From NCBI GenBank assembly GCA_003164715.1, contig PLTZ01000024.1, positions 57,582 to 121,581 of the forward strand: a stretch of 64,000 nucleotides of DNA, in the 5' to 3' direction. Shown piece by piece: positions 36,653 through 44,862 of the stretch (the stretch's first letter is position 1; every line of letters begins with the position of its first letter). Below the pieces are notes generated by a model that saw nothing but the letters and a program-made list of their open reading frames with translations, was not told where the DNA came from and did not search any database. The DNA comes from Opitutaceae bacterium. GTDB taxonomy: Bacteria; Verrucomicrobiota; Verrucomicrobiia; Opitutales; Opitutaceae. Position numbers and translations under genes: made by a program.

Positions 36653-37912
36653 CTACGCTTGCATGGCCGCGCCGCCCTGCGCGAGCTCGGCGGTGCGCGC
36701 CTCGGGGCCCAGGAGCGCGAGCGCGGCCAGGACCACGGCCCCGATTCCCACCACCCAGCCCAAGGAGAACGCGTAGTCCCCGCCGTGGCGCTCCGCCAGG
36801 ATGGCCTGGAGGGGTCCCGTGGCGGCGGCCGCGAAATTGCCGAGCTGGTAGGCGAAGCCGGGGAAGGTCCCGCGGACGGCCGTGGGGGAAAGCTCGTTCA
36901 GGTGGGCCGGCACGATGCCCCAGGCCCCCTGGACCGCGAACTGCATGAGGAAGGCGCCGACCGCCAGGCCCGCCGCCGAGGTCGGGCCGATCCAGAGCGG
37001 GATCATCGGGAGGGCGAGGAGCGCGCTCATGGCGATGGCCCTGCGCCTCCCCATCCACTGGGAGAGCGTGCCGAAGAGAATCCCGCCAGCGATCGCCCCG
37101 ACATTGTAGATCATCGTGATCCGGGACACGGTGGCGAGCGGAAGGCCCCGCTGCCTCTCCAGGAAGGCGCTGGGGTAGAGGTCCTGCGTCCCGTGGCTGA
37201 AGAAGTTGAACGCCGCCATGAGCGCGATCATATACAGGAAGAGCGGCCAGCGGGAGCGCAGGGTGCTCCAGAACCCGGCCGTGTCCGTGCGGCTTCCGGA
37301 GCGGACCCTCGCCCGGGCCTCGATCCAGGCGGGCGACTCCTTGACGCCCGTCCGGATGAAGACAACGAGGAACGCCGGCAGGGAGCCCACGACGAACATC
37401 CCCCTCCAGCCAAAATGGGGGAAGACGAGGGAGTAGGTGAGCGCCGCCAGGAGGTTCCCCAAGGGATAGCCCTCCTGGAGGATGCCCGAGAGGAGCCCGC
37501 GGCACCCTACGGGGGCCGACTCCATCGCGAGCGACGCGCCCACCCCCCACACCCCGCCCATGCCGACGCCGAAGACCGCGCGCAGGAAGAGGAACACGCC
37601 GAGCGACGGGGAGAACGCGGAGAGGAGTTCCACCACGGCGTAGAGCAGGATGCTGCCCATGAGCGCAGGGCGCCGGCCGAACCGGTCCGCGATCATTCCG
37701 AAGAGGAGGGCCCCCACGGGCCGCATCGCGAGCGTCAGGAAGATCGCGTAGGTGACCGCCTTGATGCCGGTGTCGAAGGTCGCGGCGACATGGCGCACGA
37801 CCATGACCAGCAGGAAGAAGTCGAAGGCATCCAGGGTCCAGCCGAGGTAGGCCGCGATGAACGCCCTCCACTGGGAGCCCGTCATCTCCCTAAGCTGGGA
37901 AAGTGGGTTCAA
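36653..37912 (-). CDS. Major facilitator superfamily transporter (MHS-type)
   Basis: A 419-residue carrier with 12 predicted helices. The LGWTLDAFDFFLLVM first helix, RPVGALLFGMIADRFGRRPAL loop motif and MESAPVGCRGLLSGILQEGYPLG match metabolite-proton symporters such as those for sialate, shikimate or carboxylates. The substrate is unknown. The TTG at 37910-37912 overlaps the proB stop (TTGA), suggesting coupled translation; an in-frame ATG lies nine codons further at 37885. The gene lies between proB and the helicase gene. Confidence 0.88.
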   Translation of the reverse strand: MNPLSQLREMTGSQWRAFIAAYLGWTLDAFDFFLLVMVVRHVAATFDTGIKAVTYAIFLTLAMRPVGALLFGMIADRFGRRPALMGSILLYAVVELLSAFSPSLGVFLFLRAVFGVGMGGVWGVGASLAMESAPVGCRGLLSGILQEGYPLGNLLAALTYSLVFPHFGWRGMFVVGSLPAFLVVFIRTGVKESPAWIEARARVRSGSRTDTAGFWSTLRSRWPLFLYMIALMAAFNFFSHGTQDLYPSAFLERQRGLPLATVSRITMIYNVGAIAGGILFGTLSQWMGRRRAIAMSALLALPMIPLWIGPTSAAGLAVGAFLMQFAVQGAWGIVPAHLNELSPTAVRGTFPGFAYQLGNFAAAATGPLQAILAERHGGDYAFSLGWVVGIGAVVLAALALLGPEARTAELAQGGAAMQA

Positions 37913-39033
37913 AGGAGCGCCAGGTCGCTTCGGTGGACGACCTCGATCCGCTTCCTCGAGGGGTGGAGCGCGCGGACCTCCTCGCCCTTCTTGCCGGCGA
38001 TGGCCGCAATCTCGTCGGAGGAGAAGGAGGACTTGCCGCGCGCGACGACCGCGCCGTCAGGCCCCGCGATGTCGACCACGTCGCCCGCCGCGAACTCGCC
38101 GCGGGACCCGGTGACCCCGACCGCGAGGAGGCTCCGGCCATGGTCCCGCAGGACCGGAACCGCGCAGGCGTTCACCAGGATCGCGCCCGAGGGCCTCTGG
38201 AAGAAAGCGAGCCAGCGCTTCCTCGACTCGAGCGGCAGCCCGCTCGGGACGAAGAACGTCCCGGGGCCCGTGCCCGCGAGGAGCCGCGGCACGATGTCGC
38301 GCTCGGCCCCGCTCGCGATGAAGACGCCGCAGCCGGACTTGATCGCGAGCTTTGCCGCCGAGAGCTTGCTCACCATACCGCCGACGGCGGTCTCGCTCGA
38401 GGTCCCCCCGGCCATGGCCTCGATCTCGGGCGTGATCCGCTCGACGACCGGGACGACGCGGCCGGAGCCCCCCAGGTCGACGAGGCCCGGGGCCGTCGAG
38501 AGGATGAGCAGAAACTGGGCGCCCACCAGGCTCGCGACCATCGCCGAGAGCGTGTCGTTGTCGCCGAAACCCCGGCCGACCTCCTTGATCTCAGCCGCGC
38601 TGACGGCGTCGTTCTCGTTGATGATGGGCACGGCCCCGTAGGCGATCACCTGCGCGAGGGTCTCCCTCACCGCGAGGTAGCGCGCGCGGGCCCTCAGGTC
38701 CTCGTGGGTCAGGAGCACCTGGGCGACCGTGACGCCGTGCGGGGCGAATCCGGCCTGCCAGGTCTCCATCAGCAGGCTCTGGCCGACAGCCGCGCACGCC
38801 TGCTTGCGCGCGGTCTCCACCGGGCGGCGGCTGAGCGCGAGGCGGCCCATGCCGAGGCCGATGGCGCCCGACGAGACCACGTAGACCTCGGTCCCAGAGG
38901 TCCTGAGCGCGGCCAGCTGCGCGCAGACGGCCGCGATGCGCCCGGTGTCGAGACGGCCGACCCCCGACGTCAGTACGCCGGTGCCCAGCTTCACCACGAC
39001 CCGAGCCGGGCCTTTTCGGGAGGGCGTCAGCAT
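37909..39033 (-). CDS. proB: Glutamate 5-kinase
   Basis: A 374-residue glutamate 5-kinase: amino acid kinase domain (VVVKLGTGVLT, VSSGAIGLGMGRL, INENDAVS, GFGDNDTLSAMVA) followed by a PUA domain over about the last 95 residues. It phosphorylates glutamate in the first step of proline synthesis. proA is not in the run. The ATG at 39033 is taken; a TTG five codons earlier would overlap the frr stop. Confidence 0.95.
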   Translation of the reverse strand: MLTPSRKGPARVVVKLGTGVLTSGVGRLDTGRIAAVCAQLAALRTSGTEVYVVSSGAIGLGMGRLALSRRPVETARKQACAAVGQSLLMETWQAGFAPHGVTVAQVLLTHEDLRARARYLAVRETLAQVIAYGAVPIINENDAVSAAEIKEVGRGFGDNDTLSAMVASLVGAQFLLILSTAPGLVDLGGSGRVVPVVERITPEIEAMAGGTSSETAVGGMVSKLSAAKLAIKSGCGVFIASGAERDIVPRLLAGTGPGTFFVPSGLPLESRKRWLAFFQRPSGAILVNACAVPVLRDHGRSLLAVGVTGSRGEFAAGDVVDIAGPDGAVVARGKSSFSSDEIAAIAGKKGEEVRALHPSRKRIEVVHRSDLALL

Positions 39034-39044
39034 GCCGCCGCCGC

Positions 39045-39590
39045 TCAAACAGCGAGAAGCTCCTTCTCCTTTGCCGCGAGGTGGTTGCCGATGTCCTTGA
39101 TGGCCTTGTCAGTCGCCACCTGGATGTCCTTCTCGACGCGCTTCGTCTCGTCCTCGGGGAACTTGGTCTTCTTCACGATGTCGAGCGTTTCGTGGCGGAC
39201 ATTCCTGATGTGGACGCGCCCCTCCTCGGCGAGCCGGTTGGCGGTCTTCACGAACTCCAGGCGCCGCTCCCGGCTCATGTCCGGGAGCGGAATGCGCAGC
39301 ACCTTGCCGTCGACGATCGGGTTGAAGCCAAGGTTAGCGACCTGGATCGCCTTCTCGATCGCCTTCGTAAGGCTTGCGTCCCAGGGCTGGATCTGGATCA
39401 GGCGGGCATCGGGCGTCGTGATCGCGGCGCACTCCTTGAGCCGCATCTGGGAGCCGTAGGCCTCTACCATGACGCCCTCGACCATCGCGGGGGTCGCCTT
39501 TCCGGTGTGGATCGCCGCGAATTCGTGGAGCGTGTGGTCGAGCGCCTTCTTCATCTTTGCGCTCATTTCCATCAGGATGGGGTGTGACAT
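39045..39590 (-). CDS. frr: Ribosome recycling factor
   Basis: A 181-residue protein of usual length with the ends of the three-helix bundle (MKKALDHTLHEFAAIHTGKATP, RRLEFVKTANRLAEEGRVHIRNVRHE). It splits post-termination ribosomes with EF-G. It sits 25 bases after pyrH, the common bacterial order pyrH-frr; rpsB and tsf, often upstream, are not here. Confidence 0.97.
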   Translation of the reverse strand: MSHPILMEMSAKMKKALDHTLHEFAAIHTGKATPAMVEGVMVEAYGSQMRLKECAAITTPDARLIQIQPWDASLTKAIEKAIQVANLGFNPIVDGKVLRIPLPDMSRERRLEFVKTANRLAEEGRVHIRNVRHETLDIVKKTKFPEDETKRVEKDIQVATDKAIKDIGNHLAAKEKELLAV

Positions 39591-39615
39591 GGGAGCGGGG
39601 GGTTGTGGGTGCGTA

Positions 39616-40356
39616 TCAGGCGTGGACGAGCGTGCCGACCTTCTTGCCGGTCACGCCGCGGAGGATCGCGTGCTCCTCCTGGAGGTCGAGCACCAGGATC
39701 GGGACGTGGTTGTCGAGGCACAGCGAGAAGGCCGTGGAATCCATGACCTTCAGGCGCTGCTTCAGGGCGTCGATGAACGTGATCTCGTCGTACTTCACGG
39801 CGTCCGCGTTCTTCTTCGGGTCCTTGTCGTAGATCCCGTCGACCTTGGTCGCCTTGACGATGATGTCGGCCCTCATCTCGGAGGCGCGCAGCGCCGCCGT
39901 CGTGTCGGTCGAGAAGTAGGGGTTGCCAGTCCCCGCCACGAAGATGACGACGCGGCCCTTCTCAAGGTGGCGGATCGCCCGGCGCAGGATGAAGGGCTCG
40001 GCGATCTGGTTCATGGGGATCGCGCTCTGGACCCGGGTCATGACGCCCATCTTCTCCAGGCGGTCCATGATCGCCATGCCGTTGATCACGGTCGCCAGCA
40101 TGCCCATGTAGTCGCCGGTCGTCCGGTCGACTCCGCGCTTCTCGCCGATCAGGCCCCGGAAGATGTTCCCCCCGCCGATGACCACACAGATTTCGACGCC
40201 CAGATCGTGGATCTCCTTCACCTGCTTGCAGGTGCGCTCGAGGGCGTCCGCGTCGATCGGGTCGCCCGTCTTTTCGCTTCGCAGGAGCTCACCCGAGAGC
40301 TTGAGGATGATGCGTTTGTATTTCACCCGGGGGTCCACGGGCAGGGATGCGTGCAT
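39616..40356 (-). CDS. pyrH: Uridylate kinase
   Basis: A 246-residue UMP kinase of the amino acid kinase fold: [40 protein letters not shown]-type [16 protein letters not shown] and [13 protein letters not shown]. It makes UDP from UMP. The ATG at 40354-40356 is taken; a GTG two codons earlier is possible. It is the first gene of the minus-strand run that ends with the helicase. tRNA-Gln is divergent about 115 bases away. Confidence 0.97.
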   Translation of the reverse strand: MHASLPVDPRVKYKRIILKLSGELLRSEKTGDPIDADALERTCKQVKEIHDLGVEICVVIGGGNIFRGLIGEKRGVDRTTGDYMGMLATVINGMAIMDRLEKMGVMTRVQSAIPMNQIAEPFILRRAIRHLEKGRVVIFVAGTGNPYFSTDTTAALRASEMRADIIVKATKVDGIYDKDPKKNADAVKYDEITFIDALKQRLKVMDSTAFSLCLDNHVPILVLDLQEEHAILRGVTGKKVGTLVHA

Positions 40357-40470
40357 GGGCACGAATGAAACAATTGAGCAAATAGGGCGTCAACTCCCCA
40401 GTGCAAAGGGACTCGATTACACCGTTGACGGGGGTATTGTCCGGCGAGCAGGTTCTTCAACTCGTTTCAT

Positions 40471-40544
40471 TGCCTGGTGGTGTAAAGGTAGCACAGGTGA
40501 CTTTGACTCACCTAGTCCTGGTTCGAATCCAGGCCGGGCAGCCA
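40471..40544 (+). tRNA. tRNA-Gln (anticodon TTG)
   Basis: A full cloverleaf can be drawn. The acceptor arms are TGCCTGG and CCGGGCA with one G-U pair. The anticodon stem is GGTGA/TCACC with loop CTTTGAC, so the anticodon is TTG. The T-arm is CCTGG-TTCGAAT-CCAGG. The discriminator base G is followed by an encoded CCA at 40542-40544. The DNA downstream changes to a less GC-rich composition. Confidence 0.96.
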
Positions 40545-40914
40545 TTTTAATACCCATGTCGGTATCTGGTGCACAAGCTCGGTCGATATTCCGGGCGGTT
40601 GATGTCGAGGTATTTACGCGGATCGAGATGTCAATCCTAGCCGACTTTTGTATGTAATCCTGAGTTGGGTACCCCAACTCAGAATCCAGGGCAAAAAACG
40701 CATTTATTTCAGTTACCCTACATTCGTTTTTGCATCGCAGAAGCATCGAGCCGCGGGGGTAACAACCCCATAGCCGGCCGAAGAGCAGATTGTGTACGAT
40801 TCATTCGTGGCGATCATGACAATGTACCCACGCGATCTCGCCGCTGTCGCAGATTCTCCTACTCTCGTTTAACTCTCCGCAAAGCCCATCCGTCAGGGGC
40901 ATCGCCGGCACTCA
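40545..40914. other. Non-coding gap between tRNA-Gln and the proton ATPase gene
   Basis: No supported gene lies in these 370 bases. The one clear structure is a perfect inverted repeat with 10-base arms and a 3-base centre (CTGAGTTGGG at 40660-40669, CCCAACTCAG at 40673-40682). It has no T-run after it, so a simple terminator is unlikely; an operator is possible. Composition is notably lower in GC than the pyrH side. Confidence 0.6.
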
Positions 40915-43254
40915 ATGATCGCGACCAACCCCACCGAAACTAGCGCAAGTCCCGGAGGCCTTTCAAGTGAAGTGGCGCGCACGCGGCTGGCCCAGTTGGG
41001 GCCAAACCTGACTGCGGATGTGTCCAGCAACCCGGTCTTGGACGCCTTGGGCAAGTTTTGGGCGCCGGTGCCGTGCATGTTGGAAATGGTCATCGCGGTT
41101 GAGCTCTTCCTTCACAACCGGATCGAGGCTGCTGTGATCACCGTTCTGCTCGTCTTCAACGCTGCCTTGGGTTTCTTTCGGGAGAACCGCTCCAAGGCCA
41201 CACTCAAGGCGCTGCGTTCGCGCCTAGCTCTGGTCGCCTCCGTGCACCGCGACGACAAGTGGATCCAGGTTGCCGCAGCCGACTTGGTGCCTGGCGACTT
41301 GGTGAAGCTCTCTCTAGGTGGAATTGTACCGGCAGATGCCACAATTGTCTCCGGCTCCGTCCTATTGGACCAATCGATGCTAACAGGTGAATCGATTCCC
41401 GTGGAGGCGGGTGAACGTGCGGTGGCCTATGCTGGGGGCCTCATTCGCCGCGGGGAGGCCTCGGCGGTCGTCACCGCAACCGGCGAACGCACAAAATTCG
41501 GCCGCACCGCCGAGCTTGTGCGGACTGCAAAGGTGGAGAGCACCCAGCAAAAGGTCGTCTTTCGCGTCGTGCGCAACCTGGCGTTCTACAACCTCGCCAT
41601 TATTGTCTTCCTCGTCGTCTACGGGTTGGCCCATGGCGAAGACGCGGCGCAGCTGGTCCCCATGGTGCTAACCGCCATCCTGATGTCGATTCCGGTGGCC
41701 TTGCCCGCCACTTTTACTCTAGCAGCAGCCGTCGGAGCTGAGTCGCTGGCAAAGGACGGTGTCCTTCCCACCCGGCTCTCGGCGGTGGACGAGGCGTCAA
41801 CGATGGATGTGTTGTGCGCGGACAAGACAGGAACACTCACCCAAAATAGCCTAACCGTCTCCGAGGTGTACCCTTGTGAAGGCTTTGATAAGGCCCTCGT
41901 ACTCACGTTGGCCGCCTTGGCGAGTTCGGACGGAGGGCAGGATCCGGTCGATCAAGCAATTCGAACGAGCGCGCAGGGAAACAACACGCCGGCTCGCTAC
42001 CAGCTCGTGGCCTTCCGCCCCTTCGACCCGGCGACTAAGATGTCGTCCGCCGACGCGACCGATCCGATGGGCAAACCCATCCAGATCGTCAAGGGAGCCT
42101 TGGAGGTCGTGGCCGCGATGGCGGTGCCAGACGCCGCCGCACGGGTAGCGGGAACCAATCTGGAGGCTGACGGCCATCGCGTCCTTGGGGTCATCGTAGG
42201 GAGCGCTGGTGCAAAGCGCCTCGCTGGAATCATCGCTCTTAGCGATCCGCCGAGGACTGATTCAGCCGGATTGGTAACCCAGCTCCATCAATTGGGAATC
42301 CGGGTGATCATGATCACGGGGGACTCCGCGGCCACTGCGGCGAGCGTGGCTCATCTGGTCGGTCTGGAGGGTCCTATCTGCCCACCCGGTGACCTCCCCA
42401 CCGGAGCGGCAGCCGAAAAGTTTGCCGTCTTCTCCGGGATCCTGCCCGAGGGAAAGTTCCAGCTGGTAAAAATCCTGCAGGAAGCGGGCCACACCGTGGG
42501 GATGTGCGGCGACGGGGCCAACGATGCCCCGGCATTACGTCAGGCACAGATGGGGATAGCCGTCTCCACCGCGACAGATGTCGCCAAGTCGGCGGCCGGA
42601 ATTGTTCTCACCACCCCCGGTCTGGGCGGAGTCGTCGCCTCGGTGCGGGAGGGCCGAATATGTTATGAGCGGATCCTTACCTACACGCTGAGATCGGTTA
42701 CCCACAAATTCGTGGGCGCTTTGTTCCTTGCCTCCGGACTTCTCATGACCGGGCAGGCCATCCTCACGCCGCTGCTGCTGGTGATCTCAATGATACCCGG
42801 AGACTTCATCGCGATGTTTACGACCACCGACAACGTCACCATTTCCGAGGGACCCAGCATATGGCGGATAGGCGGCGTCACGCTGACCGGCGCAGTCCTC
42901 GGCCTAGTGACACTGGCCTTTTGCATATCCGTCCTCGCGGTGGGACACTACGGCCTGGGATTCGACATCCTGCACATTAGGACCCTAGCCATCGCGACCC
43001 TGGTATTTAGCGGCCAGGCGATCCTCTACGTTGTGCGCGAACGGCATCATTTTTGGAAATCCCGGCCGAGCACCTGGCTCATGGTTTCTTCCGCGCTGGA
43101 TGTGCTCTTAATCAGCACGCTGGCCACGCGGGGGATTTGGATGACCGCGCTGCCAATTAGCGCCATTGGTTACCTCGCGATCGCCGCAGCCCTGTTCACT
43201 TTCTTGCTGGATGCTGTCAAGGTACCGGTAGTCCGGAAACTGCAGATTGCTTAG
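40915..43254 (+). CDS. P3A-type plasma-membrane proton ATPase
   Basis: A 779-residue P-type ATPase. TGES is at 157-160 (actuator), the phosphorylated Asp303 in DKTGTLT, GDGANDAP begins at 532, and the M4 segment is SIPVALPATFTLA, as in plant, fungal and archaeal proton pumps. Around ten membrane helices are visible. The length is shorter than eukaryotic members because the long regulatory C-terminus is missing. It would pump protons out at the cost of ATP. Codon use is less GC-rich than in the housekeeping genes and long empty stretches flank it, which suggests horizontal gain. A Mg2+ or other cation pump is less likely from the M4 sequence. Confidence 0.9.
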   Translation: MIATNPTETSASPGGLSSEVARTRLAQLGPNLTADVSSNPVLDALGKFWAPVPCMLEMVIAVELFLHNRIEAAVITVLLVFNAALGFFRENRSKATLKALRSRLALVASVHRDDKWIQVAAADLVPGDLVKLSLGGIVPADATIVSGSVLLDQSMLTGESIPVEAGERAVAYAGGLIRRGEASAVVTATGERTKFGRTAELVRTAKVESTQQKVVFRVVRNLAFYNLAIIVFLVVYGLAHGEDAAQLVPMVLTAILMSIPVALPATFTLAAAVGAESLAKDGVLPTRLSAVDEASTMDVLCADKTGTLTQNSLTVSEVYPCEGFDKALVLTLAALASSDGGQDPVDQAIRTSAQGNNTPARYQLVAFRPFDPATKMSSADATDPMGKPIQIVKGALEVVAAMAVPDAAARVAGTNLEADGHRVLGVIVGSAGAKRLAGIIALSDPPRTDSAGLVTQLHQLGIRVIMITGDSAATAASVAHLVGLEGPICPPGDLPTGAAAEKFAVFSGILPEGKFQLVKILQEAGHTVGMCGDGANDAPALRQAQMGIAVSTATDVAKSAAGIVLTTPGLGGVVASVREGRICYERILTYTLRSVTHKFVGALFLASGLLMTGQAILTPLLLVISMIPGDFIAMFTTTDNVTISEGPSIWRIGGVTLTGAVLGLVTLAFCISVLAVGHYGLGFDILHIRTLAIATLVFSGQAILYVVRERHHFWKSRPSTWLMVSSALDVLLISTLATRGIWMTALPISAIGYLAIAAALFTFLLDAVKVPVVRKLQIA

Positions 43255-43521
43255 TCAAGCGATGGGTGGCAGCCGGCTATACTTCGCCGCCGGTGCTGCT
43301 AGCAGCCCATTTTCTGCCGCGCTTTCCGATACCATGACTCCGATGAATGCATGGCTTTCGAGCCAAACTCCCGCCTCCTGCTAGTTTGGGCTCTCCTTGT
43401 GCGGAAAATCAAGGGCTAGCCAATGGGCGAATTGCCAGTTTTCTGATCTCTGGATTTCGCGCGATCAACGTTCGAAGGCTAATCTGCCTTCCCCGAATTG
43501 CCGAGGCCTCCGCCTCTTCTA

Positions 43522-44136
43522 TCAATCGTCTTCGATTTCAGGCGGCTTGATGGCGGTGAGCAGGCGATCGAGTTCGGCTTGGGTCGGGTTGCGGATGGAG
43601 CGAATGGTCACGGTCGCTTCGCCGGCGGGGAGCATGACCGTAATCGGAGTGTCGACCGAGAGGCCCAGCACCGCGGTGGCGAGGGGGGAATTGTGCGGCA
43701 GGCATTCAATCCCTGACTCGGGATCGCTCGCTGTCTCGCCGTGCGTGGTCACCAGAAACGTGAAACGGTCTTCTTTCTTTGTCAGCGCGTCCTGCTTCTC
43801 GATCGTGGCCACGTGCCCGAGCAGCAGCGTGTCTGTCGGTTTAGTGAGCCACGTGGCTGGATCAACTTCGATGAAGGCGTTGCGGGCGACAAAGCGATCA
43901 AGCGCGGTCATCTTCCGATCGACGGCGCGGATGGCGTCCTTGGCCGCCTTGAACCCGAAGTTCTCGCGCAGGTCGCCTTGGCTATGCGCCTCGACCTTAT
44001 CTTTCACCAGGTCGGCCCGCTTGAGCTTAAGCACCTCGAACTCCTCGGCTAACACGCGGTTATAGCCCGGCCGCACGTAGATTGTTGTGGGTGCGGGAGG
44101 TGGAGGGCGGAAAATCTTTTTTCGATGCAGTGGCAC
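43522..44136 (-). CDS. GreA/GreB-family transcription elongation factor-like protein
   Basis: About 204 residues. A coiled coil (EEFEVLKLKRADLVKDKVEA ... AVDRKMTALDRFV) carries GDLREN at the bend, matching the acidic tip GDLSEN of GreA. The C-terminal FKBP-like part has SPLATAVLGLSVDTPITVML, the counterpart of SPIGKALLGK. Such factors bind the RNA polymerase channel and stimulate transcript cleavage. The N-terminus is extended by a Pro-rich basic stretch (HRKKIFRPPPPAP). The start is uncertain: GTG at 44136 is taken, while the frame is open to a TTG at 44199. It is isolated, with gaps on both sides. Confidence 0.8.
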   Translation of the reverse strand: MPLHRKKIFRPPPPAPTTIYVRPGYNRVLAEEFEVLKLKRADLVKDKVEAHSQGDLRENFGFKAAKDAIRAVDRKMTALDRFVARNAFIEVDPATWLTKPTDTLLLGHVATIEKQDALTKKEDRFTFLVTTHGETASDPESGIECLPHNSPLATAVLGLSVDTPITVMLPAGEATVTIRSIRNPTQAELDRLLTAIKPPEIEDD

Positions 44137-44199
44137 GGGATGCGGTTTAAGAGGATCGAAGCTTGAGCAACGAAAGGCCTCAAGCCGCCTGATGGGCAA

Positions 44200-44862
44200 C
44201 TATACACGACGACATAAGTCGTTGCACACCGGAGCAACATCTAATGCAAATTAGGAATTGCCCCATCGAAAACTGATGCCGGCAAACGAGGCCGGTATGT
44301 TCATGCCAAATATGCGGGCCAAAGAGCGGCTAAGGAGCGACCGTAGCTGGTTATTCTAAGGCGCCGGATCGACGACTGAATACATTCCTGGTAATGTGCA
44401 GTGCCATTGCCAGCTCGTTGACACCACGAGGTGTCGTTTCCTGCAGCCTTTATGGCTCTATTGAGGTCGATTGAAACGCACAAGTTGTCGCATTTTACTG
44501 AATGCTTTTAATTCGTGCCTTATTTTGCGCTTCGCCGAGATGTCCAACCTTGCGTTATTGGCGACATCTTGTGGGTTCCAAGGGGTCGATGGTGATTTGA
44601 ATGGAACCCATTTAGAAACACTATGCGCCGTGAGACCTGACACCTAACGGACGGACAGCAGAAGCCGTTAGATGAGGTTCCATGGGAATTGCTGGGTCGA
44701 GTAGATTGCGGAGCGGGCGAAGGAGGCGCCTGCCTCCCCGACGACAACTAAACCCGCCGGTCTCCGGTTGGTTTTTGCTAGGATCGTTGGACTGCGCGAT
44801 CACTGTCATGTGTTGTCATTTTGATGGGCGGCAGTTTAAATGGCGCTTGCCGGATACACGTC
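44200..44862. other. Non-coding, structured leader region before the YVTN-repeat gene
   Basis: No supported gene in about 660 bases. The 3' half is full of inverted repeats: AGATGTC/GACATCT (44538-44544, 44563-44569), TGGGTTCCA/TGGAACCCA (44572-44580, 44602-44610), a third copy GGTTCCAT at 44676-44683 that can also pair with ATGGAACC at 44601-44608, and CTAACGG/CCGTTAG (44644-44650, 44665-44671). A hairpin followed by T residues lies at 44750-44776. The 5' half shows nothing I can name. Confidence 0.55.
44750..44776 (+). terminator. Terminator-like hairpin in the leader of the YVTN-repeat gene
   Basis: AAACC-CG-CCGG, loop TCT, then CCGG-TT-GGTTT forms a stem of 5 plus 4 pairs around a 2x2 internal loop, ending in TTTTT. 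It lies 86 bases before the start codon, so it could end an upstream transcript or act as an attenuator. It is modest in stability and not proven. Confidence 0.4.

Noticed and set aside
40521-40690. Repeat of the tRNA end as an attachment site
   Set aside because: GAATCCAGG of the T-arm recurs at 40682-40691 as GAATCCAGG, but nine bases within 160 are too few and the acceptor end is not repeated.
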